From NCBI GenBank assembly GCA_946807835.1, contig OX327684.1:35400501-35464500 (forward strand): a stretch of 64,000 bases of DNA, in the 5' to 3' direction. Below are positions 11,463 to 24,809 of this stretch, in pieces (the first letter of the stretch is position 1; each line of letters begins with the position of its first letter). The notes beneath the pieces are model-generated. The model was not told the origin of the DNA. It did not search any database and saw only the letters and a program-made list of their open reading frames with translations. The position numbers and the translations under genes were made by a program. Origin of the DNA: Ailanthus altissimus (lineage: Eukaryota; Streptophyta; Magnoliopsida; Sapindales; Simaroubaceae).

Positions 11463-14102
11463 TGCTTTGTAAAATTTGCAGTAGCTGCTCCGTACTTGTT
11501 TTAAGAAATTATTTTAAAATATATGAAATTGCATATATTATACTTTATAAAGAGAATGACAAGAAAAACTTTTTGTTTTGTTTTCTGTTTTAGGTAAAAG
11601 TTTGGATTCGATTAAAAAAATGGACATAATTATGCAAGAGGTCAAGAACAACTTTTTGTTACTTTTATGATTTTTTATTTCTCTTTTTTACTTAAATATA
11701 TTCTTAATGCAATAAATTTAACTGTTAGATATAATTTACAGTTTTGCAGTTAAAATTTTAAAAAATTAATATTCATATAATGTTATCAAACACATTTTTA
11801 AACTCTAAAATATATTTTTATTTTTTCAATTATTTGTTTAGGTAAGGACATTGAATGGTTAAGTTTTACATAAATTTTATTACATTGTAATTAAATAAAA
11901 TTAATCTCATACTTTTAATTATAGGACCTGACCTGAGTCCTCTTTAAGAATCGAGACAGATCATACGATGACATGAAATTAACATACTCTTTACTTATAC
12001 ATTTTATACAACAAGGCTACTTGCCTCAACAAAAGTATACATGTGTACTCCAATATACATAAAGATTTACAAATACACAGACTCAGACACTCATGCAATT
12101 ATACGTATCATGAGCTACCTTCAAAATGTGAAGACTGTATCACATTGCACAAATTTCTATAACAACCTAAAAAAAAGATAAATAGAAGAAAAAAATGGTG
12201 AACTTGTGACTCAGTGAGTAGACATAATTATACAAGAAGTCAAGAATAACTTTTTGTTACTTTTATGATTTTTTATTTCTCTTTTTAACTTAAATATATT
12301 CTTAATGCAATAAATTTAACTGTTAGATATAATTAACAATTTTGCAGCTAAAATTTTAAAAAATTAATATCCATGTAATGTTATCAAACATATTTTTAAA
12401 CTCTAAAATATATTTTTATTTTTTCAGTCATTTGTTTAGGTAAGGACATCGAATGATTAAGTTTTACATAAATTTTATTATATTGTAATTAAATAAAATT
12501 AATCTCATATTTTTAATGATAGGACTCGACACGAGCCCTCCTCAAGAATCGAGACAGATCCTACGATGACATAAGACTAACATACTCTTTACTCATACAT
12601 TTTATATAACAAGGCTACCTGCCTCAATAAAAGTGTACATGTGTACTCCAATATTTATAAAGATTTACAAATACATAGACTGAAACACTCATGCAGTTAT
12701 GCATGTCGTGGGCCAACTTCAAAATGTGAAGACTGTATCACCCTACATGAATTCTTGTGGCAACCTAGGAAAAATATGGTAAATAGAAAAAAAGGGTGAG
12801 CTTGTGGCTCAGTGAGTTGACATAATTAGAAAATGTTATATACTTTATATGTATTGTACACGTATAAATCTGTAAGATAAAATAATCATGAAACTACATA
12901 CTGAGTAGTCAATAAACTTGTATAGAAAGCATAAGCTGTCATAAAATCTATACTGAAACTAAAATCTAAAAGCATAGTATTGGAGATCTGAAAATCTGAA
13001 AGTGTAAACTATCATAAAATCTATTATCAAGCTGAATATATGTAACATAGCTCTGAAAATATGTACTACATATATATATATATATATATATTAAAAATTA
13101 CACCAAACTTGTATTCGGGGAAAAACTGGTTTAACCTGACAGAATAACTCACGCATAGGCAGAGCGGGAGATCTAAGCTGGTCTAACCCAGCGGAATGCT
13201 GCATCACTCGGGCAGAGCAAACTAAATTAGTCTAACGCATGTGCAGAACAACTACATTATAGGGGGGTACACATATGGTGGTTCAAAAACTATTACTATA
13301 TATTATACCATGACCATAATTATTCTGAAATAATTATTTGAACATAATTATAAGCTATACTATAATCAATTCTAAAAATATTTTTAAATATACCAATTAA
13401 CATAAATATTTATCTGTCTAAAATAAATCATCGCTAAATTTGATAACTTTTAATTAAAACATAAACTGGTGTATCAAAAGTATATAAAATATAATATATA
13501 TATATATATATATATAGTTTTACACTCACAAAAACACACTAATCTTTGGTTGGTTCTGGATCTTGGGGTCTATCAGCTATCGATACTCCTTCTATAACAT
13601 AGGGTATAAAAATATATCATTAGTACCGATATGTATTATAAATATTAAAATATAAATATTATAATATCGTAAAATTATTACCCGCTAAATAAATTATTAG
13701 GTATAAATCTAACTACCTAAACTTATTTTTTGTAAACTTTTCTTCTTCTTTTTTCGAATTTTCTTTTCTCTCCCCTTCTCTCTATTTTTCTTTTCTTTTC
13801 TTTCCTTTGGTTTTTCTTTCTTCTCTTTTCTCTTTTTCTTTCTTTTTCTTCTTTTCTTTTTCTCTCTTTTCCCATTCTCAGCTTACATATAGAAAATAAA
13901 ACAAAGTTTTTTTATATAGTAAACTCCACCTCCAATAGTACCAATAAAAAATTACCATTTGTTAACTCATTAATTTTTTAATCCTTAAATTCCATCCCTA
14001 CACGACCTCTATCTTGAACATAAAAGCTTACTCATGCATATATTTATATTATTTTATTGCCACTAATCTCCATTTGATTAGTAGTAAGGCACGTGTATTA
14101 CA
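11463..14102 (-). repeat. Left (3') LTR of the host gypsy element
   Basis: From about 12629 to 14102 it matches 24810-26233 along its whole length by eye, including a pyrimidine-rich run (about 13740-13870) and the terminal CACGTGTATTACA. The right edge at 14102 abuts the polypurine tract. The left edge is uncertain: 11463 (TTTAA-TG) or about 11622. It contains a 598-bp internal tandem duplication, which makes it longer than the ancestral LTR. Confidence 0.7.
11623..12818. repeat. 598-bp tandem duplication inside the host LTR
   Basis: Unit 1 (11623-12220) and unit 2 (12221-12818) align with a constant 598-base offset, checked at GACATAATTA, TTAGATATAAT and GAATCGAGACAG. A third GACATAATTA at 12819 marks the far edge, so the duplication is bounded by a 10-bp repeat, as expected from slippage or unequal exchange. 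The units differ at scattered bases, so the duplication is not recent. Confidence 0.85.
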
Positions 14103-14139
14103 ATTTTCCTCCTTATAAGAATTTCGTCCTCGAAATTCA
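14103..14139 (-). other. Polypurine tract and pol stop of the host gypsy element
   Basis: On the minus strand the pol frame stops at 14139-14137 (TGA). It is followed by the GAGGACGAAATTC-type sequence usual after gypsy pol in plants, then AAGGAGGAAAAT directly before the LTR start TGTAATACACG. This polypurine tract primes plus-strand DNA synthesis. Confidence 0.8.
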
Positions 14140-14428
14140 TTTACCTGTCTGAAATAAATGACGATGCTGAACTCTCATCTGATCCTTTCGCTCCCATGTA
14201 ACCTCTTCTACTACATGATTCCTTCATCGGACTTTAACTAACGAAATAGTCTTATTACATAGTACTTGTTGACGATTGTCCACTATCTGAATAGGTTCTT
14301 CGTCATAAGTCAAGTCTGCCCTCAACTGAATTGGTTGTGTAACTAGAATATGAAAAGGGTTAAGTATATACTTCCATAATATAGAAACATGAAAAACATC
14401 ATGAATGCGTGACAACTCATGTGGTAAT
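14137..14428 (-). pseudogene. Gypsy pol fragment: post-integrase C-terminus
   Basis: On the minus strand this reads the conserved end of chromovirus-type pol: an LPHELSRIHDVFHVS block, a proline/histidine-rich spacer, a QIVDNRQQVL stretch and a VEEVTWE motif, then a stop. Upstream of LPHEL the frame is interrupted by solo LTR A. The integrase C-terminal part that should precede it is absent, not just displaced (see the 17148-18729 entry). Confidence 0.85.
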
Positions 14429-17147
14429 TGTCACGCTCCAGACCCAAAAGATCTGACACACGACATCATTTACATTCATTCAATAATACTTAAACATTCA
14501 TTTTAATTTCTTTCAGAATTATAGCAATTGAATTATGACTGGGACAATTAGTAAACCGGAGATGCGCAGAGTTTTCTCAGAGATTCACACTCTACTACGT
14601 CACCAGTAGCAACTTTGTTACCGGAAGCCCAGAATATATTCATTGCAAATTCTTACTTAAAATCAATCCATTACTACACTTGGTGAAACCTAAACTAAAT
14701 CCAACCACACACAATAAAATAATACATAAGTATTTATTCAATAGGGACAAATCAAATATCTTATCCCACGTGTCCCCAAATGAAACACTTAGCAACCTAA
14801 CAACTTAGGGAACCCAAGGAACAGCAGAAGCCTTGCCAAATCCGCTAAGCACACATGTACCTTATTTACCTGAAATCACCATAAACTATAATGAGTATAA
14901 AACTGAGTAAGCATACTAGTTTTTCATATATCAAATACAAATACATATATGTACACAATGCATATGTATGATATGCTGTGAACAATCAAAATCATAATCT
15001 TATCAAATCACATATCATGTAAGCGCTTACACATTCTTTCAAAACACATAATAGGAATACCATCACTCAACTACTACTTAGTAGGACTTACATATCACAT
15101 ATCACATAATGAGCCAAATGTCACTCGTAGGTGACATACCGTATGAGAGGAATAGTACAAGTGAGGTCTTGAAATTACACATATATAATGCTCATGCCCG
15201 AAGGTAAAAGCCAAACCCTCACCCTGATCATCGGTGAGTCCTCTCACATGCACCAATACGCCACCACACGAATGTGATGACTCACACTTCCTTTAGGTAC
15301 CAATAGGATCCTCCCTACATACGGAACACATAACATATACCAATCTCGAAGGAAAGGCCACACATAAAGGCTCCACAAATCACATAAAATGCCTACTAAG
15401 TTAACAGTGAGTTCTAGTACTCTCAAAACACAAAATATTTCTCATGGACATATTACACTTCAAAAGCTTTCTTTGTTAAACATATCTTATTTTGAAAGCT
15501 CACTTTCAAAAAACACATGTATGTCCATGCTCAATGTCAATGCTCACATTCATAAACATATATTTACATTTCATATCAAAATATACTTTGACATAACATA
15601 AACATATTCTTAACCACATTTACAAAATTATTCATAACACTTACTATGTTTATTGTGATTCCAGTAAAAAGTCTAGTATACTTACCTCTTAACATTTTCA
15701 GCTACAAGGCTTAAATCTCCTTAACCTATCAATGGATATTAATCCTTTCATAAGCCTCATAATTCACACAAAATACTTTAAATAGCTTACAAAATTATAC
15801 ACAATGCATTTATCACATCAAATTGGTCTAAATACTTGGTTTCTCAAAACCTGTCATTCTGACCACTTACACTTAATAAAATTTTCTAATACATCAAATG
15901 ATGTCCAATTACTCCAAAATCAGAATATATCATTCTTGACTCATATATCCTTCTTATATATGAATATTATATCAAAATTCCTACACAATCCATTCCATAC
16001 ACACCATCGAATCCAAACTACAAACCTGACAGGATCAAGATACTTACTGAACAGTATTCAATCTCCCAATTTTATAAAATTATATACTAACTCAAAAATT
16101 ATAAAACTATCACATAATTACTCTTAACACATATCTCAGTCCATGATAAATATTTCACTTCCAAATCACTTCCAAAAATATTTTTAAACTATTTTATTCC
16201 ATAGCTTTAAAAATTTGTTAATCAAATACTGTAATGAGCGGATATACTTTAAAAAATCACAACATTTCAACCACTTTGATCTAAATTCTCAATTTCGAGT
16301 ATATCATATTAGACATATAAACTTATCATATTCCACAAATTTGTAGTTTTTGAAGATCATTCAGTAGGACAAACATTGTTCGTCACTGTATTATTTTGTT
16401 CACATAGGAAATTTCTAGAATTTCAGGATCATTTTGGTAAATTCACAACAAATTCAATTTCTGGAATTTTGAATCGATTCAAAGTCTCAGATGATACTAA
16501 ACATGTCTAATTTCATATACTCAAAATTAAAAACCAGAATCGAATCACAACAATTTATATAAATTCTTGGATCAAGAGACTATCAAGCAGAAATTCTACA
16601 ATCCATCATGATTTATCAAACTATCTTATAGATCATCATCAATTCTCAAAATATCATACGAAATACACATCAAATCCTCAACTATATATATTTCCAGAAA
16701 TCAAAACTTAAATAAATTAACATAATTAACACCAATAAATTGAGAAATAGTTGTGATATACCTCTTAAAATCCAAAATTCCAATTTCTTCTTCTTTTTCT
16801 TCTCCTTCTTCTCTTTCTCTCCCCTCTTTTCTCTCTTCTCTCTATCTAAAAGAGGTAGCTCGACCAAAATGAGAGAATTAGGGTTTTAAAAGTGTATTTT
16901 TATACTAAGAGGTTAATTTTTGATATTTACAAATTTGCCCCCAAAACTTTCAAAGTATTATAATTTGGTCCCTAAAATAAATCTAAAGTCTTGCAATTAA
17001 ACCCAATGCTAATAGTATGATGTTAATCTATACAAACACTACTAATAACAAAACATAAATCAAGTATCACCCACATACAAATAAAATACGTATATTTATA
17101 CATATATAAATACTTATTCTTACCAGTTGTGGATACTGGTTACTACA
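14429..17147 (-). repeat. Nested gypsy solo LTR, copy A (no target duplication)
   Basis: About 2719 bp, starting TGTCACGC and ending GGTTACTACA (TG...CA), closely similar along its length to copies B and C. On the minus strand it begins TGTAGTAACC and ends in TGTGACA-type sequence, typical of gypsy LTRs. Its flanks differ (GTAAT left, CTATC right), so there is no 5-bp target duplication. The pol sequence on its two sides is not contiguous. It is therefore not a simple insertion plus LTR-LTR recombination. Confidence 0.85.
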
Positions 17148-18729
17148 CTATCTAATATGATGGACATTGGAGCCTCATGTATTCGTACAATCTCACTCAC
17201 ATATAAATGAGCCAGCCTATTTAATGAATATAAAATCTTATAAGGTAAAAAATGAGCAGACTTTGTAAGTCGATCAACAATCACCATATACTATCATGAC
17301 CCCTCCGAGTATATGAAAGCCCAATAACAAAGTCCATGATGATATGTTCCCACATCCATTTAGGAATTTGAAGTAGTTGAGATAATCCTGTTGGCCTCTG
17401 ATATTCTATCTTAGCTTGCTGACAAATCAGGCAATGAGATACAAACTCTGCAATCTCTCTTTTCATACTTTTCCACCAATAATATTCTCTCAGAGTACGT
17501 TACATTTTAGTGCTGCCATAATGCATAACATAAGCTGAGCTGTGAGTTTCTTCTAAAATCTACTTCTTTAACTCTGAGTTATTCAGAACACAAAGTCTAG
17601 TACCCATAACGAATATCCCATTAGCTTTCAATGTTAAATCAGTTCACATTCCATTCCTTACTTCTTGCTTAAGTTTAACTAAATTAGGATCCTAACCTTG
17701 CATCGCTCGAATCTAATCAATCAACATAGGCTTAACTTGAAAATGTACTAGAAGGACTCCAGATTCGTCTACAGAACATTCAACCCTCATAGACCTTAAC
17801 TCAATTAACAATGAAAGATAAGTCACTCTCAAATAAGTTATAGAGTTAGAAGACTTCCTGCTGAGTGCATCTGCTACCATATTCACCCTACTTGGATGAT
17901 AGTCAATCGTACAGTTATAATCTTTTATTAGCTCCAACCATCTCCGTTGTCTCAGATTCAGATCTTTTTGTGTGAACAAATACTTCAAACTTTTGTGATT
18001 AATGAATATTTAACATGTAACACCATATAAATAATGTCTTCAAATCTTCAAGGTGAATACTACTGTTGCCAATTCTAAAGCATGGGTTGGATAATTCAAC
18101 TCATGCTTCTTAAACTGCCTAGAAGCATAAGCTATCACCTTACCATGCTGCATCAATACACAACCTAATTCCTGTCTAGAAGCATCACTATAAATTATAA
18201 ATCCTCCAGTGTCAGATGGAAGAATGAGAATAGGAGTTGAAGTCAATATCTTTTTAAGTTCTTGAAAACTACGTTCACATTCACCAGTCCACACAAACTT
18301 TACATTTTTTCTGGTCAACTTTGTAAGCGGTACAGCAATTTTAGAGAAGTCTTTAACAAATCTTCGATAATAACCTGCTAGACCGAGAAAAATTCTAATT
18401 TCTGTCATGCTAGCTGATCGCTCCCAATTTACCACAGCTTCAATTTTCTGAGGATCCACATAAATTCCATCTGCTGAGATCATGGCTTAGAATTATAAAT
18501 TTATCTAGCCAGAACTAACATTTACTGAACTTAGCATATAACTATTTATTCCTCAAAATCTGTAACACTATCCTCAAATACTCTGCATGCTCCTCTGTAC
18601 TCCATGAATATATAATAATATCATTAATAAAAATTATAACAAATCGATCAAGATAGGGAATAAATATCCTATTCATAAGATCCATGAATGCAGCTGGAGC
18701 ATTAATCAACCCAAATGGAATTACTAAAA
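17148..18729 (-). pseudogene. Gypsy pol fragment: RT (3' part), RNase H, integrase (5' part)
   Basis: The minus strand encodes, in order: RT with the [14 protein letters not shown] block; the catalytic box, where a FIDD-type motif reads FIND, so one catalytic Asp is lost; [13 protein letters not shown]; RNase H ending in [18 protein letters not shown]; and integrase zinc-finger and core pieces with CLICQQAK and an MDFV(I)GL block (about 17300-17470) and VDRLTKSAHFLP (about 17240). Frames are broken by stops and indels. It ends near the SIILD region of the integrase core. Compared with usual gypsy pol, roughly 200 residues, including the catalytic Glu region, are missing before the LPHEL block beyond copy A. 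Confidence 0.88.
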
Positions 18730-21432
18730 TGTCACACCCTAGACCCAAAAGATCTGACCCACGACATCACTTACATTCATTCAATAATACTTAAGCATTT
18801 ATTTTAATTTCTTTCAGAATTATAGCAATTGAATTATGACTGGGAAAATTAGTAAACCGGAGATACGCAGAGTTTTCTCAGAGATTAACACTCTACTACG
18901 TCACCAGTAGCAACTTTGTTACCGGAAGCCCAGAATATATTCATTGCAAATTCTTACTTAAAATCAATCCATTACTACACTTGGTGAAACTTAAACTAAA
19001 TCCAACCACACAATAAAATAATACATAGGTATTTATTCACTAGGGACAAATCAAATATCTTATCCCACGTGTCCCCAAATAAAACACTTAGCAACCTAAC
19101 AACTTAGGGAACCCAAGGAACAGCAGAAGCCTTGCCAAATCCGCTATGCACACATGTACCTTATTTACCTGAAATCACCATAAACTATAATGAGTATAAA
19201 ACTCAGTAAGCATACTAGTTTTTTCATATATCAAATACAAATACATATATGTACACAATGCATATGTATGATATGTTGTTATCAATCAAAATCATAATCT
19301 TATCAAATCACATATCATGTAAGCGCTTACACATTCTTTCAAAACATATTACAGGAATACCATCACTCAACTACTACTTAGTAGGACTTACACATCACAT
19401 ATCACATAATGAGCCAAATGTCACTCGTAGGTGACATACCGTATGAGAGGAATAGTACAAGTGAGGTCTTGAATAACACATATATAATGCTCATGCCCGA
19501 AGGTAAAATCCAAACCCTCACCCTGATCATCGGTGAGTCCTCTCACATGCACCAATACGCCACCACACGAATGTGATAACTCACTCTTCCTTTAGGTACC
19601 AATAGGATCCTCCCTACATACGGAACACATAACATATACCTATCCCGAAGGAAAGGCCACACATAAAGGCTCCACAAATCACATAAGATGCCTACTAAGT
19701 CAACAGTGAGTTCAAGCATCCTCAAAACACAAAATCTTTCTCATGGACATATTGCACTTCAAAGCTTTCTTTGTCAAACACATTTCATTTTGAAAGCTCG
19801 CTTTCAAAAACACATATATGTCCATGTTCAATGTCAATGCTCACATTCATAAACATATGTCTTTCACATTTCATATCAAATACACTTTGGCATAACATAA
19901 ACATATTTTTAAGCAAATTTACAAAATCATACATAGACAATTACTATGCTTATAGTGATTTCAGTAAAAGTCTAGTATACTTACCTCTTAACACTTTCAG
20001 CTACAAGGCTTAAATCTCCTTAACCTATCAATGGAGATTAATCCTTTCATAAGCCTCACAATTCACACAAAATACTTTAAATAACTTACAAAATTATACA
20101 CAATGCATTTATCACATCAAATTGGTCTAAAAACTTGGTTTCTCAAAACCTGTCATTCTGACCACTTACACTTAACAAAATTTTCTAATACATCAAATGA
20201 TGTCCAATTACTTCAAAATCAGAATATACCATCCTTGACTCATATATCCTTCTTATATATGAATATTATATCAAAATTCCTACACAATCCATTCCATACA
20301 CACCATTGAATCCAAACTACTAACCTTATAGGATCAAGATACTTACTGAACAGTATTCAATCTCCCAATTTTATAAAATCATATACTAACTCAAAAATTA
20401 TAAAACTACCACATAATTACTCTTGACACATATCTCAGTCCATGATAAATATTTGGCTTCCAAATAAATGCCAAAAGTATTTTAAAACTATTTTATTTCA
20501 TAACTTTAAAAATCTGTTAATCAAATACTACAATGAGCTGATACACTTTAGAAATTCATAACACTTCAACCACATTGATCCAAATTCTCAATTCCGAGTA
20601 TATCATATTAGACATATAAAATTATCATATTCCACAAATTCGTAATTTTTAAAGATCATTCAGCAGGTCAAAAATTATTTTCCACTGTATCATACTGTTT
20701 ACACAGGAAATTTCCAGAATTTCAGGGTCATTTTGGTAAATTCACTATAAATTCAATTTCCAGAATTTTCAATCGATCCAAAGTCTCAGATGATCCTTAA
20801 CATGTCTAATTGCATATACTCAAAATTCAAAACCAAAATCGAATCACAACAATTTATAAAATTCCTAGATCAAGAGGTTATCCAGCAGAAATTCCATAAT
20901 TCATCATGATTTATCAAACTATCTTATAGATCATCATCAATTCTCATATGATCTTACGAAATACACAACAAATCCTCAATTATACATATTTTCAGAAATC
21001 AAAACTTAAAGGAATTAACTTAATTAATACCAATAAATTGAGAAATACGTATGATATACCTCTTGAAATTCAAAATTCCAATTTCTTCTTCTTCTCCTCT
21101 TTCTCTCTCCTCTATTTCTCTCTTCTCTCTCTTAAAATGGGTAGCTCGACCTAAAAATGGTAAATTAGGGTTTAAAAGTGTATTTTTATACTAAGAGGCT
21201 AATTTTTGGTATTTATGAATTTGCCCCCAAAACTTTCAAAGTATAACAATTTGGTCCCTAAAATAAATCTAAAGTCATACAAATAAACCCAATACTAATC
21301 GTATATCCTTAACCTATAAAATATTACTAATAACAATATATAATTCAAGTATCACCAACATACAAATAAAATACGTATATTTATACATATATAAATACTT
21401 ATTCTTACCAGTCGTGGATACTGGTTACTACA
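18730..21432 (-). repeat. Nested gypsy solo LTR, copy B, TSD TAAAA
   Basis: 2703 bp from TGTCACACC to ACTACA, flanked by perfect 5-bp duplications TAAAA at 18725-18729 and 21433-21437. The host RT reading frame on the two sides joins at the GHYEF...VIPFG region without loss, so this was a clean insertion later reduced to a solo LTR by LTR-LTR recombination. Very similar to copy A by eye. Confidence 0.93.
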
Positions 21433-22079
21433 TAAAAACTCATAATGCCCATATCAAGTTCTAGAGGCAGTCTTAGCCACATCAATATCTCTGATCTTTA
21501 ACTGATGATACCCTGATCGTAGATCGATCTTTAAGAAAACCTTTGCACCCTGTAACTAATCAAATAAATCATCAATGTAAGAGAGTGGGTACTTGTTGCG
21601 TATAGTGACTCTATTTAGCCCCCGATAATCAATGCATAGTCTCAAAGTTCCATAACAAATAATACTGGTGCTCCCTATGGTGATACACTAGGTTTGATGA
21701 AACCATTTTCTATCAATTCTTGTAACTGAGTCTTCAATTCTTTTAACTATGAGGGAGGCCATTATGTATGGTGCTTTGGATATAAAAGTTATGCCTGTAA
21801 CCAAATCAATACCAAAATCAATCTCTCTATCTAGTGGTAAGCCTAGAAGATCTTCAAAAAATACATCTAAAAAATCTCTGACCACCAAAATATCTTTTAA
21901 TTTAGCTCCATTGACTCTCATATCAATAACATGTGCCAAATATGTTGGACATCATTTTCTGAGCAATCATTTAGTTGTCATAGCAGATATAACACAAGAT
22001 GGAAGAACTCATTGCTCTCTACAAAAAATAATATCAGGCTCTCCATGTTTTCTAAATAAAACCTCATTTTGAAAAGTGT
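21433..22079 (-). pseudogene. Gypsy pol fragment: protease end and RT start
   Basis: On the minus strand: FRKHGEPDIIF, CVISAM, a DLLGLPLDREIDFGIDL block (plants usually DLPGLPPDREIEF), SKAPYIMA, and [13 protein letters not shown] followed by an in-frame stop just before GHYEF, where Arg is usual. It continues across copy B into the RT fragment. At its upstream end (22079) it meets solo LTR C; the gag and protease coding region that should lie beyond is gone. Confidence 0.85.
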
Positions 22080-24809
22080 TGTCATGCCCCAGACTTAAAA
22101 GATCTGATGCACGACATAACTTACAGTCATTCAATAATGTGCACTCATAAATAATATTGCATAAAATTTTAAACTTTAATTCAACATAGAAATCCTTAGC
22201 AAGTTGCTAGTAAGTTCAACACTAAAATCAACTCATAACTTAAAATATAAATATAAATATTTATTGACAATATTTAAACATTCATTTCAATTTTTTAGAA
22301 TTATAACAATTGAATTATGACTGAAGCAATTAGTAAACCGAAGATACGCAGATTTTTCTTAGAGATTAACACTCTACTATGTCACCAGTAGCAACTTTGT
22401 TACCGAAAGCCCAGAATATATTCCTTGCAAATTCTTACTTAAATTAAACCCATAACCACACTCAATAAAATAATAAATAAGTATTTATTCAATAGGGACA
22501 AATCAAATATCTTAAACCATGTGTCCCCAAATGAAACACTCAATAACCTAGCAACTTAGGAAATCCAGGGGACAGCAGATGCCTTGCCAAATTCACTAAG
22601 CACACCTATATCTTATTTACTTGAAATCACCATAAACTATAATTAATATAAAACTTAGTAAGCATACTAGTTTTTCATATATCAAAATACAAATACATAT
22701 ATATACACAATGCATGTGTATGGTATGCTATGATAAATTAAAATCAAATCTTATCAAATCACATGTCAGGTAAGCGCTTACACATTTTTTCAAAACATAT
22801 AATAGGAATACTTTCACTTAACTACTACTTAGTAGGACTTCCATATCACATAATGAGCCAAATGTCACTCGTAGGTGACATACCGTATGAGAGGAATAGT
22901 ACAAGTGAGGTTTTAAATTACACGTATATAATACTCATGCCCAAAGGTAAAAGTCAAACTCTTACCCTGATCATCAGTGAGTCATCTCACATGCACCAAT
23001 ATGCCACCACACGAATGTTATGACTCACTCTTCTTTTAGGTACCAATAGGATCTTCCCTACATATGAAACACATAACATATACCAATCTCGAAGGAAATG
23101 CCACACATAAAGGCTCCACAAATCACATAAAATGCCTACTAAGTCAACAGTGAGTTCAAGCATCCTCACAACACAAAATGTTTCTCATGGACATATTACA
23201 CTTTAAAAGCTCTCTTTGTTAAACACGTTTCATTTTGAAATCTTACTTTTAAAAACACATATATGTCATGTATGTCTATGCTCACATTCATAAACACATG
23301 TCTTCACATTTCATATCAAAATATACTTTGACATAACGTAAAAATATTCCTAACCATATTTACAAAATCATACATAACAATTTTTATGTTTATTGTGATT
23401 TCAGTAAAAAGTTTAGTATACTTACCTCTTAGCACTTTCAGCTACAAGGATTAAATCTCCTTAACCTATCAATGGAGATTAATCCTTTCATAAGCCTCAA
23501 CATTTATACAAAACACTTTAAATAGCTTACAAAATTACATATATTGCACTTATCACATCGAATTATTCTAATTACTTGGTTTCTCAAAACCTATCATTCT
23601 GACCACTTACACTTAACAAAAGTTTCTTATACATCAAATGATGTCCAATTACTCCAAAATCAGAATAATCATTCTTGACTCATATATCCTTCTTATGTAT
23701 GAATATTATATCATAATTCCTACACAATCCATTCCATAAACACTATCAAATCTAAACTATTATCCTAACAGGATCAAGATATTTACTGAACAGTATTCAA
23801 TCTCACAATTTTATAAAATCATATACTAACTCAAAAATTATAAAACTACCACAACATTACTCTTGACATATATATCAATCCATGATAAATATTTCACTTC
23901 AAAATCACTGCTAAAAGTTTTTTAAAACTATTTTATTCTATAACTTTAAAAATCTGTTAATCAAATACTGCAATAAGCTGACACTCTTTAGAAAATCATA
24001 ACAATTTAACCACATTGATCTAAATTCTCAATTCTGAGTATATCATATTAGACATATAAACTTATCATATTCCGTAAATTCATAATTTTTTAAGATCATT
24101 CAGTAGATCAAAAATTGTTTGTCACTGTATAATACTATTAACACATAAAATTTTTAAAATTTTAGGGTCATTTTGATAAATTCACTACAAATTCAATTTC
24201 TGAAATTTTCAATCGATTAAAAGTCTCAACTGATTCTAGACATGTTTAATTTCATATACTCAAAATACAAAACCAGAATCGAAACAGAACAATTTATTAA
24301 ATTCCTAGATCAAGAGACTAGCAAGTAAAAATTCTGTAATTCATCATGATTTATCAAGCTATCTATATAAATCATCATCAATTCTCACAATATCTTACGA
24401 AATCCATATCAAATCCTCAATTGTACATAATATACCTCTTAAAACTTAAATTTTAACTTTCTTCTTTTTTTTCTCTCTCCTTTCTTTCTCTCTTTTCTCA
24501 CTCTAAAAGAGGTGGCTCGACCAAAATGAGTAAATTAGGGTTTCAAATGTGTATTTTTATACTAAAAGACTAATTTTTAGTATTTACAAATTAACCCCTA
24601 AAACTTTCAAAATATTACAATTTGATCTCTAAAATAAATCTAAAGTCTTGCAAATATATCCAATACTAATAGTATATCCTTAACCTATACAAACACTACT
24701 AATAATCATATATAAATCAAGTATCACCCACATAAAAATAAAATATGTATATTTATATATATATATATAAATACTTATTCTTACCGGTTGTGGATAAGTG
24801 GTTACTACA
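22080..24809 (-). repeat. Nested gypsy solo LTR, copy C, TSD AGTGT
   Basis: 2730 bp from TGTCATGCC to TTACTACA with 5-bp repeats AGTGT at 22075-22079 and 24810-24814. It is more diverged from A and B than they are from each other, so it is probably older. The left flank is host pol and the right flank is host LTR. AGTGT is native to that LTR position (compare 12626-12630), so C probably inserted into the LTR and the pol-to-LTR deletion came later, ending just left of C. Confidence 0.88.

Noticed and set aside
16682..16867. Lysine/glutamate-rich frames at 16682 and 25870
   Set aside because: They are translations of pyrimidine-rich LTR tracts, not genes.
14429..21432. Copies A and B as the LTR pair of one element around 17148-18729
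   Set aside because: Copy B has its own 5-bp duplication and the DNA between A and B is host gypsy pol continuing on the far side of B.
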